Shown piece by piece: positions 19,200 through 27,178 of a stretch of 49,659 bases of DNA. Where the stretch lies: IMG/VR virus record IMGVR_UViG_3300034073_001268, positions 1-49,659 of that record, one strand, 5' to 3'. Position 1 is the first letter of the stretch. The number at the start of each line of letters is the position of its first letter. The position numbers and the translations under genes are program-made. This DNA comes from a virus. Under the pieces are notes generated by a model. It had not been told where the DNA came from, searched no databases, and saw nothing but the letters and a program-made list of their open reading frames with translations.

Positions 19200-19385
19200 A
19201 TGCCATGTGGTTGTGGTTTTTCAACTGAGTACCCAGAATGCAACGGTACTCATAAAATAGTAAAATCTGTAAAAGATAAGATTATTGCAGATATTGAAGC
19301 CATTGATATATCAGATGGAAAATTAAATGGACTTGGCATGAAAATGCTTGTTCTTGATGCTATCAAAAAGGTAAAAGGTGTCTAA
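19200..19385 (+). CDS. CDGSH-type iron-sulfur domain protein, 61 aa
   Basis: The N-terminus has C-x-C-x2-ST-x2-P-x-C-N-G-T-H (CGCGFSTEYPECNGTH), matching the CDGSH consensus that holds a redox-active [2Fe-2S] cluster through three Cys and one His, with Asn replacing Asp. The rest is a short helix. SD GAGGAG. It is coupled by an 8-nt overlap to gene 19378, which also starts with a Cys-rich motif. A redox or Fe-S transfer role is likely by family. Confidence 0.65.
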   Translation: MPCGCGFSTEYPECNGTHKIVKSVKDKIIADIEAIDISDGKLNGLGMKMLVLDAIKKVKGV

Positions 19386-19671
19386 CTGGGTTTGTCCTTG
19401 TAATGGCTGTAAAAAGGCACAGAAGGTCATTATAGACCAGATCATTGAAGAGTATAAGTCTTGTCCTAATATAGTTGAGTCTGAAGAAAAACTATTTTGT
19501 TATACATGGTGGAGACATGATGACTGTGTAAGGATAATGAATCTTCTTAATAAGATTACGAAGAATGATAAATATTCTATACCGCCAGTTAGACAGGAAG
19601 TTTCAGATGCTATTGATGAGATGTTAGCAGATCCCAACACACATGAGATACTTAAGAGACTGAAAGACTAA
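19378..19671 (+). CDS. Unknown Cys-containing protein, 97 aa, GTG start
   Basis: GTG start overlaps the upstream stop. The N-terminus MSNWVCPCNGCKKAQKVIID has three close cysteines, and two more lie in SCPNIV and LFCYTWW, so metal binding is possible. The C-terminal half is helical. tRNA-Met follows directly after the stop. Confidence 0.6.
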   Translation: MSNWVCPCNGCKKAQKVIIDQIIEEYKSCPNIVESEEKLFCYTWWRHDDCVRIMNLLNKITKNDKYSIPPVRQEVSDAIDEMLADPNTHEILKRLKD

Positions 19672-19745
19672 GCAGCAGTAGCCAAGTTGGTCAAGGCCCC
19701 GAACTCATAATTCGGTTATCGTCAGTTCAAGTCTGACCTGCTGTA
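19672..19745 (+). tRNA. tRNA with anticodon CAT (Met, or Ile with modified C)
   Basis: Acceptor GCAGCAG/CTGCTGT with a terminal G-T pair, D stem GCC/GGC, anticodon stem CCGAA/TTCGG around CTCATAA, T arm GTCAG/CTGAC. The sequence alone does not separate elongator Met from lysidine-modified Ile. Confidence 0.85.
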
Positions 19746-19912
19746 CAAGGCTTAACCAGATTCGACTCAGGTTAAGTACAACTGCCCCGAAAATTACGCT
19801 GGCTAAAACGGTGGGTAGCATTTGTCGAGAATGTCCACTTAGTTGAGGTCTAGGGAACAGAGCCAACAGTTGATTCTTCCGTAAAAACGGACTTCGTGGT
19901 TGGCATTTATTT
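19746..19912 (+). ncRNA. Structured RNA with tmRNA-like 5' half
   Basis: Lies between two tRNA genes with no open frame. The 5' end GGCTTAACCAGATTCGACT resembles the start of bacterial tmRNA (GGCTGAAC..TTCGACT in mycobacteria), and GAAAATTACGCTGGCTAA would encode ENYAG-stop, like the ENYALAA tag core. Downstream hairpins include GTGG/CCAC with CATT/AATG, and GCCAAC/GTTGGC enclosing CCGT/ACGG. A recognisable T arm and acceptor 3' strand are missing, so it is either a reduced tmRNA, a remnant, or another RNA. Confidence 0.4.
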
Positions 19913-19913
19913 T

Positions 19914-19986
19914 ACCCTCGTAACTCAGTGGATAGAGTAGCGGACTTCTAATCCGTTTGTCGTTGGTTCAAATCCAATCGAGGGTG
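19914..19986 (+). tRNA. tRNA-Arg (anticodon TCT)
   Basis: Acceptor ACCCTCG/CGAGGGT, D stem ACTC/GAGT, anticodon stem GCGGA/TCCGT around CTTCTAA, T arm GTTGG/CCAAT with TTCAAAT. AGA is a common codon in this AT-rich genome. Confidence 0.9.
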
Positions 19987-19993
19987 CTATAAT
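19963..19993 (+). promoter_or_regulatory. Promoter embedded in tRNA-Arg
   Basis: TGC-TATAAT (19988-19993) begins 2 nt after the tRNA and ends 6 nt before ATG 20000. TTGGTT inside the T arm, 19 bp upstream, is the only -35 candidate. Confidence 0.45.
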
Positions 19994-19999
19994 AGTTTT

Positions 20000-20890
20000 A
20001 TGGATGATAATCAAATAGACGAAATTCGAATTCTAATATATAGAAATTTATCTAGAGCAAGCAGAAGATCTCCAAACGATTTTTCAAAAATAGCATATTC
20101 TAATGAAGATATTGTTGAAAAAATTGAGTACAACATAAATAGTCATGGGTATAGATCTATAGACTTTAACAAAAATAATGAAATTTTAGTATTAGGGTGC
20201 TCTCAAACATACGGTTCTGGAATGCCAAATGAATTTACTTGGCCAGAACTTTTTTCTAATTCTATTAATAAAAAGTATTCAAGGTTGGCTGTGCCAGGGG
20301 ATAGTATAGGTGCTCAAGTTTATAAAGCATTTAAATATTTTGAAGAAATAGGTAATCCAGAAATAGTTGTAGGAACATTTCCATTATATAGACTAGAGTT
20401 TGTTTCTATTCCAAATAAATTTTTGGCTTCTATTAGATCTGGAAATACTGAGTTAGAAAGAACAACAATTGGAATAGCACATTTTTATCAAGAAAAACCA
20501 ATTGAATTTTCTAAAATTCCACACGACCCAGAGTTTGTTATTCCAAGAGAATTTTCTATATTTTACAATTTTATGCTAATACAAATGCTTGAACAATATT
20601 GCAAGTCTAATAAAATAAAATTTATTTGGAGTATATATGATAGCAAGGAAATTGAAATATATATGCAATCAGCACCAAATACTTTAAAAAATTATTTAAG
20701 AACCTCAGATGCTTTGTCTGGCTGCCAATGGAATGAAGGTAAGGGCTGTGCAAAAGAATCAAAACACAAATTATTTGATTGGGCTGCAGACTATGATGCT
20801 AAAAAGGATTTGGGACATTGGGGCATACATACTCATAAGCACACGGCAGAATTATTTATTGAAAGATATAGGCAAATACAAAATGATTAA
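20000..20890 (+). CDS. SGNH/GDSL-type hydrolase, 296 aa
   Basis: Block I is ILVLGCSQTYGSGMPNEFTW (residues 62-81), with Ser in GCSQTYG as the likely nucleophile. The C-terminal GHWGIHTHKHTAELF carries a His that fits the block V D-x2-H position. SGNH enzymes in phages usually remove or transfer acyl groups on sugars. No signal peptide, so it acts in the cytoplasm. It is leaderless and coupled through a small peptide to the carbamoyltransferase; the pair suggests modification of a sugar-containing product. Confidence 0.6.
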   Translation: MDDNQIDEIRILIYRNLSRASRRSPNDFSKIAYSNEDIVEKIEYNINSHGYRSIDFNKNNEILVLGCSQTYGSGMPNEFTWPELFSNSINKKYSRLAVPGDSIGAQVYKAFKYFEEIGNPEIVVGTFPLYRLEFVSIPNKFLASIRSGNTELERTTIGIAHFYQEKPIEFSKIPHDPEFVIPREFSIFYNFMLIQMLEQYCKSNKIKFIWSIYDSKEIEIYMQSAPNTLKNYLRTSDALSGCQWNEGKGCAKESKHKLFDWAADYDAKKDLGHWGIHTHKHTAELFIERYRQIQND

Positions 20891-20969
20891 CAATATTAAG
20901 TGGATATATTATAAAATAATTATTTGGTTTAAAAATAGAAAAAGAAAAAAGAAAGACTTTATTTATTAA
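20883..20969 (+). CDS. Possible 28-aa basic membrane peptide
   Basis: MINNIKWIYYKIIIWFKNRK plus a Lys-rich tail starts 8 nt inside the SGNH gene and ends with TAATG, the last A being the first base of the next ATG. The layout suggests it couples translation of the two enzymes. Tentative. Confidence 0.4.
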   Translation: MINNIKWIYYKIIIWFKNRKRKKKDFIY

Positions 20970-22390
20970 TGATAATACTTGGAATAAACGAAACTAGTCA
21001 TGATGCCTCAGTTTCTCTAATTAAAGACGGAGAGATCCTTTTTGCTGGGCATGCAGAAAGATATAGTAAGAAAAAAAATGATTGGTATAACAACACAAAT
21101 ATATATTTAGACGCATTAAAATATGGAAAACCAACACATATAGCATATTATGAAAAACCACAACTAAAGCGATCAAGGCTTTTGTTGCGTGGTGGTGCTG
21201 GAGAGTGGAAACCAACAATGCCATTTGATCTTCCTGTAAAATATTTTAGCCATCATTATTCCCATGCAGCAGCAGGATACTATACAAGTAAGTTTGATGA
21301 TGCAGTAATAGTAGTATTAGATTCAATTGGAGAATATAATACTTCTACGGTGTGGACTGGAGAAGGTTCACAAATAAAACAAGTATATAAAAAGAATTAT
21401 CCATTTAGTTTTGGATTGTTTTATTCTGCATTTACAAAATTAGTTGGACTAAAACCTAACGAAGAAGAATATATTTTTATGGGTATGGCAGCATATGGAG
21501 ATTGGACAAGATATTTTATAAAAGTTAAAGAATACTTTTACAATATTGATAAACAAAAATACAATTTTCATAAAGGCATTTTAGACTGGAATGAAACTAT
21601 TGATGATCAAGCGAAGTTTGATATTGCAGCAGCAGTTCAAAGGGTATATGAAGATAGACTTGTCAACTTTATGGCTATGGCTCAAAAGTTAACTAAAAAA
21701 AGAAACCTTGTTTTTATGGGCGGTTGTGCATTAAATTGTGCAGCCAACACAATGCTCTGGAAAATGTTTGATGATATTTGGATTATGCCAAACCCAGGAG
21801 ATGCTGGATCATCTCTTGGCGCAGCAGCAGCACTGTATGGAAAGCATCTAAATTGGAATACCCCATATCTTGGATATGATCTTGGCGGAGAATACCCAGT
21901 ACAGCAAATCGTGGACGGTATATTAAAAGATGGAATCGTAGCAGTAGCAACAGGCAGAGCAGAATATGGACCAAGGGCTTTAGGAAATAGATCAATTCTC
22001 GCAGATCCAAGAGATCCAAATATTAAAGACAAAGTTAATTTAATTAAACAAAGAGAATTATTTAGACCTTTTGCTCCAGTAGTTATGGAAGAATGTGCAT
22101 CTAAATGGTTTGATATGGATTTTACAAGCCCATACATGCAGTACGCAGTCAAGTGCCTACAACCAGACAAAATACCCTCTGTCGTACATGCTGATGGTAC
22201 CTCAAGGGTTCAAACAGTAAATAGAAACCAGCATCGTGGTTTGTGGAGAGTTTTAAACAAGTTTTACCTTCAAACTGGAGTACCCATACTACTTAATACC
22301 AGTTTAAATATAAAGGGTCAGCCCCTATTAAATGATGAAGATGATATTATTCAATGGGAAAATAAATATAACTTTACAATTATTAGGTAA
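20969..22390 (+). CDS. NodU/TobZ/CmcH-family carbamoyltransferase
   Basis: At 473 aa the chain has the family signatures in order: MIILGINETSHDASVSLI at the N-terminus, HHYSHAAAGYYTS near residue 92, the GGCALNCAAN block, GRAEYGPRALGNRSIL, and LFRPFAPVVM with LNTSLNIKGQP near the end. These enzymes transfer carbamoyl from carbamoyl phosphate to a hydroxyl of a sugar or antibiotic via carbamoyl-AMP. It is slightly shorter than usual (about 550). Phage homologues have been linked to nucleotide or glycan modification; the substrate here is unknown. Confidence 0.8.
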   Translation: MIILGINETSHDASVSLIKDGEILFAGHAERYSKKKNDWYNNTNIYLDALKYGKPTHIAYYEKPQLKRSRLLLRGGAGEWKPTMPFDLPVKYFSHHYSHAAAGYYTSKFDDAVIVVLDSIGEYNTSTVWTGEGSQIKQVYKKNYPFSFGLFYSAFTKLVGLKPNEEEYIFMGMAAYGDWTRYFIKVKEYFYNIDKQKYNFHKGILDWNETIDDQAKFDIAAAVQRVYEDRLVNFMAMAQKLTKKRNLVFMGGCALNCAANTMLWKMFDDIWIMPNPGDAGSSLGAAAALYGKHLNWNTPYLGYDLGGEYPVQQIVDGILKDGIVAVATGRAEYGPRALGNRSILADPRDPNIKDKVNLIKQRELFRPFAPVVMEECASKWFDMDFTSPYMQYAVKCLQPDKIPSVVHADGTSRVQTVNRNQHRGLWRVLNKFYLQTGVPILLNTSLNIKGQPLLNDEDDIIQWENKYNFTIIR

Positions 22391-22401
22391 GGTGCTATAA
22401 T
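22373..22401 (+). promoter_or_regulatory. katG promoter
   Basis: TTTACA, 17 bp, TGC-TATAAT, overlapping the 3' end of the carbamoyltransferase gene. Confidence 0.7.
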
Positions 22402-22410
22402 TGTAGTAAG

Positions 22411-22471
22411 AGTGTGGTTAGACTATGTGTGTCGGGAAACACATTTAGCCTATGTTGCAACACCACACTCC
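22411..22471 (+). ncRNA. Structured 5' leader of katG
   Basis: GAGTGTGG pairs with CCACACTC (8 bp) and encloses ATGTGT/ACACAT. The leader runs about 100 nt from the start site to the ATG, unlike the very short leaders elsewhere here, so a control function is likely. Confidence 0.5.
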
Positions 22472-22508
22472 CCTAGATTTTGTAACACATATAACAGAAA
22501 GAGAACTC

Positions 22509-24599
22509 ATGAGTGAAGTAAAGTGTCCATACACTGGCAAAACATATACAACAGAAGCCACAACAAATAAAGATTGGTGGCCAAACCAACTAGACTTATC
22601 CCCTCTTAGAAAAAATTCTTCTAAGTCAGATCCAATGGGGGAAGACTTTGACTATGCTAAAGAGTTTAGCAGTTTAGATCTTGATGCTATTAAGGCTGAT
22701 ATTGATACTCTTCTAACTACCTCGCAAGATTGGTGGCCTGCAGACTATGGCAATTATGGACCATTCTTTATTCGTATGGCATGGCACAGTGCTGGTACTT
22801 ATAGAGTAACTGATGGTCGTGGTGGCGCAGGAGAAGGTCTACATAGATTTTCACCACAAAACTCATGGCCAGACAATGGCAATTTAGATAAGGCTCGTAG
22901 ACTTCTATGGCCTATTAAGAAGAAATATGGCAAGAAGATTTCATGGGCAGACCTTATGATTCTTGCTGGTAATGTTGCTTTAGAAAACATGGGCTTTAAG
23001 ACATTTGGTTTTGGTGGAGGTCGTGAAGATGTTTGGGAAGCAGATGATACTTACTGGGGTAGTGAAAAGGAATGGCTTGCAGATAATCGTTATAGCGGTG
23101 ATCGTGAGTTAGAGAATCCTCTTGCTGCAGTACAGATGGGTTTGATTTATGTAAACCCTGAAGGACCAAATGGTAATCCAGATCCACTTTTATCTGCTCG
23201 TGATATTCGTGAAACATTTGCTCGTATGGCAATGAATGATGAAGAAACCGTTGCTCTTATTGCTGGTGGACACGCATTTGGTAAAGCGCATGGTGCTGGA
23301 GATCCTTCACATGTTGGGCCAAATCCAGAGGCTGCGCCTATCGAAGAGCAGGGTCTTGGATGGAAGAATTCGTTTGGCAAAGGTAATGCAGAAGATACAA
23401 TTACAAGCGGTATTGAAGGTGCATGGACTGCTACTCCTACTAAGTGGGACAATTCATACTTAAAAACTTTATTTAAGTACGATTGGAAGCAGGTAAAGAG
23501 TCCTGCTGGTGCAACACAATGGATTCCTACAGATGAGTCTGCTGCTGATTTAGTTCCAGATGCACACATTCAAGGTAAATTTCATGCTCCAGTTATGACA
23601 ACTGCAGACCTTGCGCTTAAGTTTGATCCAGAGTATGAAAAGATTTCAAGACGATTCCTTGAAGATTTTGACTACTTTTCTGATCAATTTGCTCGTGCTT
23701 GGTTTAAGTTGACACATAGAGATATGGGTCCAATTGCAAGGTATCTTGGTAGTGAAGTTCCTTCAGAAGAACTAATTTGGCAAGATCCAGTTCCAGCATA
23801 TGTTCCAATCAAAATCGATATTGAGTCTGTTAAAAATGAAATTAAATCATCTAAGATTCCAGTCTATCATTTTGTTTATACAGCATGGGTTTCTGCTTCT
23901 ACTTTCCGCAAAACAGATAAGCGTGGTGGAGCAAATGGATCCAGAATAAGACTGGAGCCACAAAACACTTGGGAAACTGTAAATAATGATATGGTATGGG
24001 GTACATTAACATACCTTGAAGATTTACACGAAAGATTGGCTGGAAACATGTCTTTCGCAGACCTGATTGTTCTCGCTGGTTGTGCTGCTATTGAAAAAGC
24101 ATCTGGAGAGTCTGTAAGTGTTCCATTTACTCCTGGACGAACTGATGCAACACAAGAGCAAACAGACATTGAATCATTTAAAGTTTTAGAACCAGTCGCT
24201 GATGGTTTTATAAATTACTTAAAAGATGGTATAACTGTTCCTGCAGAAAAACTCCTAGTAGAAAAAGCAAACATGCTAAACCTTACTCCAGTAGAACTTG
24301 TTGTCTTGCTAGGTGGCATGAGAACTCTTACTGGGCACAATCTTCATAATGGATATTTAAAAAATATTCTTTCTGGTCATTTTTCGTGGACTCAGGTTTC
24401 TGAAAATAAATTTGAGGGAACTGTTGACGGAGAGCCAACTGGATCAGCAACTCGTGCTGACTTAATTATAGGATCAAATTCTGAACTTCGTGCTATTGCA
24501 GAGGTGTATGCATGTGATGACGCACATCAAAAATTCATAAATGACTTTGCAAAGGTGTGGAACAAGATAATGATGCTTGACAGATTTGATGTAAAGTAA
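22509..24599 (+). CDS. katG: Catalase-peroxidase
   Basis: Bifunctional haem enzyme that destroys H2O2 and peroxides. Start taken at [10 protein letters not shown] (696 aa); an upstream in-frame ATG at 22452 lies within the leader hairpin. Distal site R89, W92, H93 ([11 protein letters not shown]), proximal haem ligand H255 ([14 protein letters not shown]), and the Trp-Tyr-Met adduct W92, Y214 and M240 are present. All spacings equal those of M. tuberculosis KatG (122, 26 and 162 residues). The second, duplicated domain is complete. Expected to be active. Own promoter and a structured leader. A host-derived metabolic gene in a phage. Confidence 0.97.
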   Translation: MSEVKCPYTGKTYTTEATTNKDWWPNQLDLSPLRKNSSKSDPMGEDFDYAKEFSSLDLDAIKADIDTLLTTSQDWWPADYGNYGPFFIRMAWHSAGTYRVTDGRGGAGEGLHRFSPQNSWPDNGNLDKARRLLWPIKKKYGKKISWADLMILAGNVALENMGFKTFGFGGGREDVWEADDTYWGSEKEWLADNRYSGDRELENPLAAVQMGLIYVNPEGPNGNPDPLLSARDIRETFARMAMNDEETVALIAGGHAFGKAHGAGDPSHVGPNPEAAPIEEQGLGWKNSFGKGNAEDTITSGIEGAWTATPTKWDNSYLKTLFKYDWKQVKSPAGATQWIPTDESAADLVPDAHIQGKFHAPVMTTADLALKFDPEYEKISRRFLEDFDYFSDQFARAWFKLTHRDMGPIARYLGSEVPSEELIWQDPVPAYVPIKIDIESVKNEIKSSKIPVYHFVYTAWVSASTFRKTDKRGGANGSRIRLEPQNTWETVNNDMVWGTLTYLEDLHERLAGNMSFADLIVLAGCAAIEKASGESVSVPFTPGRTDATQEQTDIESFKVLEPVADGFINYLKDGITVPAEKLLVEKANMLNLTPVELVVLLGGMRTLTGHNLHNGYLKNILSGHFSWTQVSENKFEGTVDGEPTGSATRADLIIGSNSELRAIAEVYACDDAHQKFINDFAKVWNKIMMLDRFDVK

Positions 24600-24607
24600 T
24601 ATGGATT

Positions 24608-24679
24608 GCCTCCTTAACTCAGGGGTAGAGTACCCGCCTTGTAAGCGGGTTGTCGTAGGTTCAAATCCTACAGGAGGCT
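24608..24679 (+). tRNA. tRNA-Thr (anticodon TGT)
   Basis: Acceptor GCCTCCT/AGGAGGC, D stem ACTC/GAGT, anticodon stem CCCGC/GCGGG around CTTGTAA, T arm GTAGG/CCTAC. The acceptor 3' strand AGGAGGC also acts as an ideal SD for the next gene. Confidence 0.93.
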
Positions 24680-24682
24680 CAA

Positions 24683-24841
24683 ATGAACGAACTAGAATAT
24701 GAAATTAAAGCAATATTGTTTGAAATTGGTAAAGATTTAAAGGTTCATAAATTAATTGATGGCAACCTAATTGTTGAAATTGATTACGACAAATATACAA
24801 TTGAGATAATGGAACTTTTTGCAAAATATTTTTCTAGTTAG
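24683..24841 (+). CDS. Small acidic protein, 52 aa
   Basis: The ATG sits 4-5 nt after AGGAGG of the tRNA-Thr acceptor stem. The product (MNELEYEIKAILFEIGKDLK) has a helix-strand pattern and no ligands. It ends head-on against the leftward sulfotransferase gene with an 8-nt overlap; this is the main strand switch of the window. Confidence 0.6.
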   Translation: MNELEYEIKAILFEIGKDLKVHKLIDGNLIVEIDYDKYTIEIMELFAKYFSS

Positions 24842-25577
24842 TTGGTAACCAGAATAAAGAGTTGTCTTCGTATATTTCTTTATCAATAGGGAACATATTT
24901 CTAATATATTCTAAATCTTCTTCAGTTAAAGAGTTAAACAAAATTTCTGAAGAATTATTTTTAAAGTATTCTTTGTTTGCATTTTCGATTTTTATGTTTG
25001 ATGATATGCCCAAGTCTTTTAAAATTTTATTTATTAGTAAGTTGTAATCAATTAATTTTAAGTCTTTTTGTCTAATCATTAAATTAACTCTGCGAATTCT
25101 TTTATAAATTTCTTCTGTATTAAACTTTTCATTGTTTTCATATTTGACCATAGCCTCTTGGAGAAGTGACCTGGTCTCGACATCTGGACTCAGCATAAAA
25201 TTTTTAGACTGAAAATCTTTCATATATCCCCACCTTTGTGCCGTATTATATAGTTCATCTTTGCTAATCACAAGTGGCTCAGTATTCATCTTAATTATGT
25301 TCCAGTTATCTTCATCTACTAAACCATTTTTTATTGCAACAGAATGACACATAGCACTAACAAAAAACTCACATGGATCTCTAAAAATAGATATAATATA
25401 TGTTTTATCATCTATCCATGATGGCCAACCAGCATGCTGCCTCATATCTTCTGGAGACTTTACTAGTTCTATTCCATTATCTTTTAGTATGTTTTCTATC
25501 GGACGCAATATGTACTTAGTTAAAAACCTACCGCCAGTTTTTGGAATATGTAAAAAATAAACTTTGTTATATTTCAT
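24834..25577 (-). CDS. Sulfotransferase family protein, 247 aa
   Basis: The N-terminal HIPKTGGRFL (residues 10-19) is the PAPS 5'-phosphate loop and IFRDPCEFFVSAM (near 64-76) the 3'-phosphate motif of the P-loop sulfotransferases. The enzyme should move sulfate from PAPS to a hydroxyl or amine of a carbohydrate or protein. A second member lies at 35146 and a PAPS-forming APS kinase domain at 33827, so the phage seems to supply donor and transferases. Starts overlap with thioredoxin by 4 nt. Confidence 0.75.
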   Translation of the reverse strand: MKYNKVYFLHIPKTGGRFLTKYILRPIENILKDNGIELVKSPEDMRQHAGWPSWIDDKTYIISIFRDPCEFFVSAMCHSVAIKNGLVDEDNWNIIKMNTEPLVISKDELYNTAQRWGYMKDFQSKNFMLSPDVETRSLLQEAMVKYENNEKFNTEEIYKRIRRVNLMIRQKDLKLIDYNLLINKILKDLGISSNIKIENANKEYFKNNSSEILFNSLTEEDLEYIRNMFPIDKEIYEDNSLFWLPTN

Positions 25578-25825
25578 GAAAACATTGACTTCAATACAAA
25601 ATCAGAAGCAACACCAGTAAAACGATCATACACCTTATTATCAATTTTAGATATTAATGTTGGTATTGATTGCACATTATACTGTTCTGCTTTAACAAAA
25701 TCCTTGTCTACATCTATCTTGTCATAGTGTATATCTGGATTATTAGATATAAAATTTTCTATGATTGGAGCCATTCTTTTGCATGGAGCACACCAATCTG
25801 CAGTAAAATGTATTAACTCTTTCAA
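25574..25825 (-). CDS. Thioredoxin-like protein, 83 aa
   Basis: FTADWCAPCKRMAPIIENFI contains the active site WCAPC (C12, C15), and the cis-Pro loop is SIPTL. The chain is shorter than classical thioredoxin (about 105) because the last helix is trimmed, typical of phage thioredoxins. It reduces disulfides and could serve peroxide defence or nucleotide reduction. TTG start overlaps the upstream stop. Confidence 0.85.
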   Translation of the reverse strand: MKELIHFTADWCAPCKRMAPIIENFISNNPDIHYDKIDVDKDFVKAEQYNVQSIPTLISKIDNKVYDRFTGVASDFVLKSMFS

Positions 25826-25977
25826 CGCTTATCCTTTTTATTGTATTCACCATACTTACCAAGTACTGCTTTTACTGTTCCATCTTTACGAAGACGAACA
25901 ATCATTCCATCTTTAATCTGAATAGGGTTAAATGGATGTTTGGATCTATATTTTCCAGATGATTTTCTTGAAGACAT
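25822..25977 (-). CDS. Small basic protein, 51 aa
   Basis: The sequence MSSRKSSGKYRSKHPFNPIQ continues as a short KOW-like strand pair (IKDGMIVRLRKDGTVKAVLG). The start overlaps the upstream stop as TAATG and its stop overlaps the thioredoxin start. Probable RNA or DNA binder by charge. Confidence 0.6.
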   Translation of the reverse strand: MSSRKSSGKYRSKHPFNPIQIKDGMIVRLRKDGTVKAVLGKYGEYNKKDKR

Positions 25978-27041
25978 TATATTGTGTGTCTTTCTCTACT
26001 TGCTCTTGTGTAGTCCTTGCCAAAATCAGCAAACAAAGCCTTATCTTTTTCACGATTAACAATTGATCTTGACCATGAGAATCCTGCGTCTCCACCCCAT
26101 GCTAACCACATAATATATCCATTAGATGGGTTTGCTTGATTGCCCCAGTCTTTACCCTTTTTGTCTACTTCATGGCGTGAGAAGTATGAGTACATTCTCT
26201 TAACAGTACTAAGAGATAAAGATTCACCTCTTGCTAACTGACCTGCACGAGTCCAGCCAACAGAAGTTCCTGCACCAGTTGCTTTGCCTTGCTCTTTAAA
26301 TCTAATTGCTTTTCTTGCTGCTGCTCTAGCACCTGCTGGTGGTGAGTAGCCATCTGCCTTTTCTACAGAATCTGTATCATATACAACAGTGTCATCATCT
26401 TCCCAAATATCATCAGCCTTTTTGGCAGGGACACAATTAGGAACCATTCGTCCACCATCTCCTGGCTTCATTCCTCTTTGAACATATCCATCCCAACATG
26501 GTGCTTTTTTATTTACATTTGTACAACAATCTGATTTCATTTCTCCAGATTGGCATTGTGGACATTCCTCGCATGTCACATCTAATTCTTTACACATTGG
26601 GCATCCGCATCCCTCGTATGCTTTATCCATTCCTACATTCTCTTCTAATGATGGCATAACCATAACCTCCGATGCCTTTGCTCCAACAAAATATTCAGTC
26701 TCTTCAAGACCGCCTTCTTCCATTTCAAATAATTGTATTAGTATTGCTGGCTCTGTTGGGCTTGCCTCAATAGCATATTCTGATCCTGGTGTTCCCAGCA
26801 TACCCTCGTTCATAACATGAACTACACGACCAACATACATTTCTTCTTCGTGTGGGGCCATAACCATGTCGCCCTCTTTGACCATAGCCTTGTCTATATT
26901 GCCCTCAGAACGGTTTATAGCATAGATCTGTGCTGCTGCCTCACGACGAGTCTTATGGCATCCCATAACCTCTCCTGTGTCCTTTAAAGCAGGGTATCCA
27001 GAACAACCTGACGACCCCTTAGAACCTATACGATATGGCAT
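25977..27041 (-). CDS. Virion/portal-region type protein with RHEVDKKG..GYIMWLAWGGD motif, 354 aa
   Basis: The C-terminal third has PPAGARAAARKAIRFKEQGK, MYSYFSRHEVDKKGKDWGNQ and NGYIMWLAWGGDAGFSW. This domain is common in phage head-module proteins (often fused to protease or portal-associated chains). The N-terminal part has MPYRIGSKGSSGCSGYPALK. The middle is an SH3-like segment (VKEGDMVMAPHEEEMYVGRV) and a region with 11 cysteines. I infer a virion or head-assembly role. It is leaderless. Confidence 0.5.
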   Translation of the reverse strand: MPYRIGSKGSSGCSGYPALKDTGEVMGCHKTRREAAAQIYAINRSEGNIDKAMVKEGDMVMAPHEEEMYVGRVVHVMNEGMLGTPGSEYAIEASPTEPAILIQLFEMEEGGLEETEYFVGAKASEVMVMPSLEENVGMDKAYEGCGCPMCKELDVTCEECPQCQSGEMKSDCCTNVNKKAPCWDGYVQRGMKPGDGGRMVPNCVPAKKADDIWEDDDTVVYDTDSVEKADGYSPPAGARAAARKAIRFKEQGKATGAGTSVGWTRAGQLARGESLSLSTVKRMYSYFSRHEVDKKGKDWGNQANPSNGYIMWLAWGGDAGFSWSRSIVNREKDKALFADFGKDYTRASRERHTI

Positions 27042-27047
27042 CTAACT

Positions 27048-27053
27048 ATTATA
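27048..27053 (-). promoter_or_regulatory. -10 element of gene 27041
   Basis: Minus-strand TGC-TATAAT, 6 nt from the ATG; no good -35. Confidence 0.5.
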
Positions 27054-27064
27054 GCATAAATGTG

Positions 27065-27091
27065 GAGCAGTTTATAGACTTGCTCAGGTCC
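27065..27091 (-). ncRNA. 3'-UTR pseudoknot, copy 6
   Basis: Minus strand: S1 GGAC/GTCT (one G-U), S2 GAGCA/TGCTC, linker ATAAAC. It lies about 90 nt after the hsp20 stop, behind hairpins GTTGC/GCAAC and CCCAAG/CTTGGG, and before the next promoter. Confidence 0.7.
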
Positions 27092-27178
27092 CCCAAGTTG
27101 CGATCTTGGGCTTATCCGTACTCAGCAATAAGGTTGCTATTAGCAACTGCATGTATCATGACGGAATGTTTTATTATA

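Noticed and set aside
19746-19912. Group I intron or split tRNA between tRNA-Met and tRNA-Arg
   Set aside because: Both tRNAs are complete on their own, and the intron core elements P, Q, R, S are not visible.
22452-22508. Earlier in-frame ATG giving KatG a 19-residue N-terminal extension
   Set aside because: It falls in the 3' arm of the leader hairpin, lacks an SD, and KatG proteins start close to the KCP motif.
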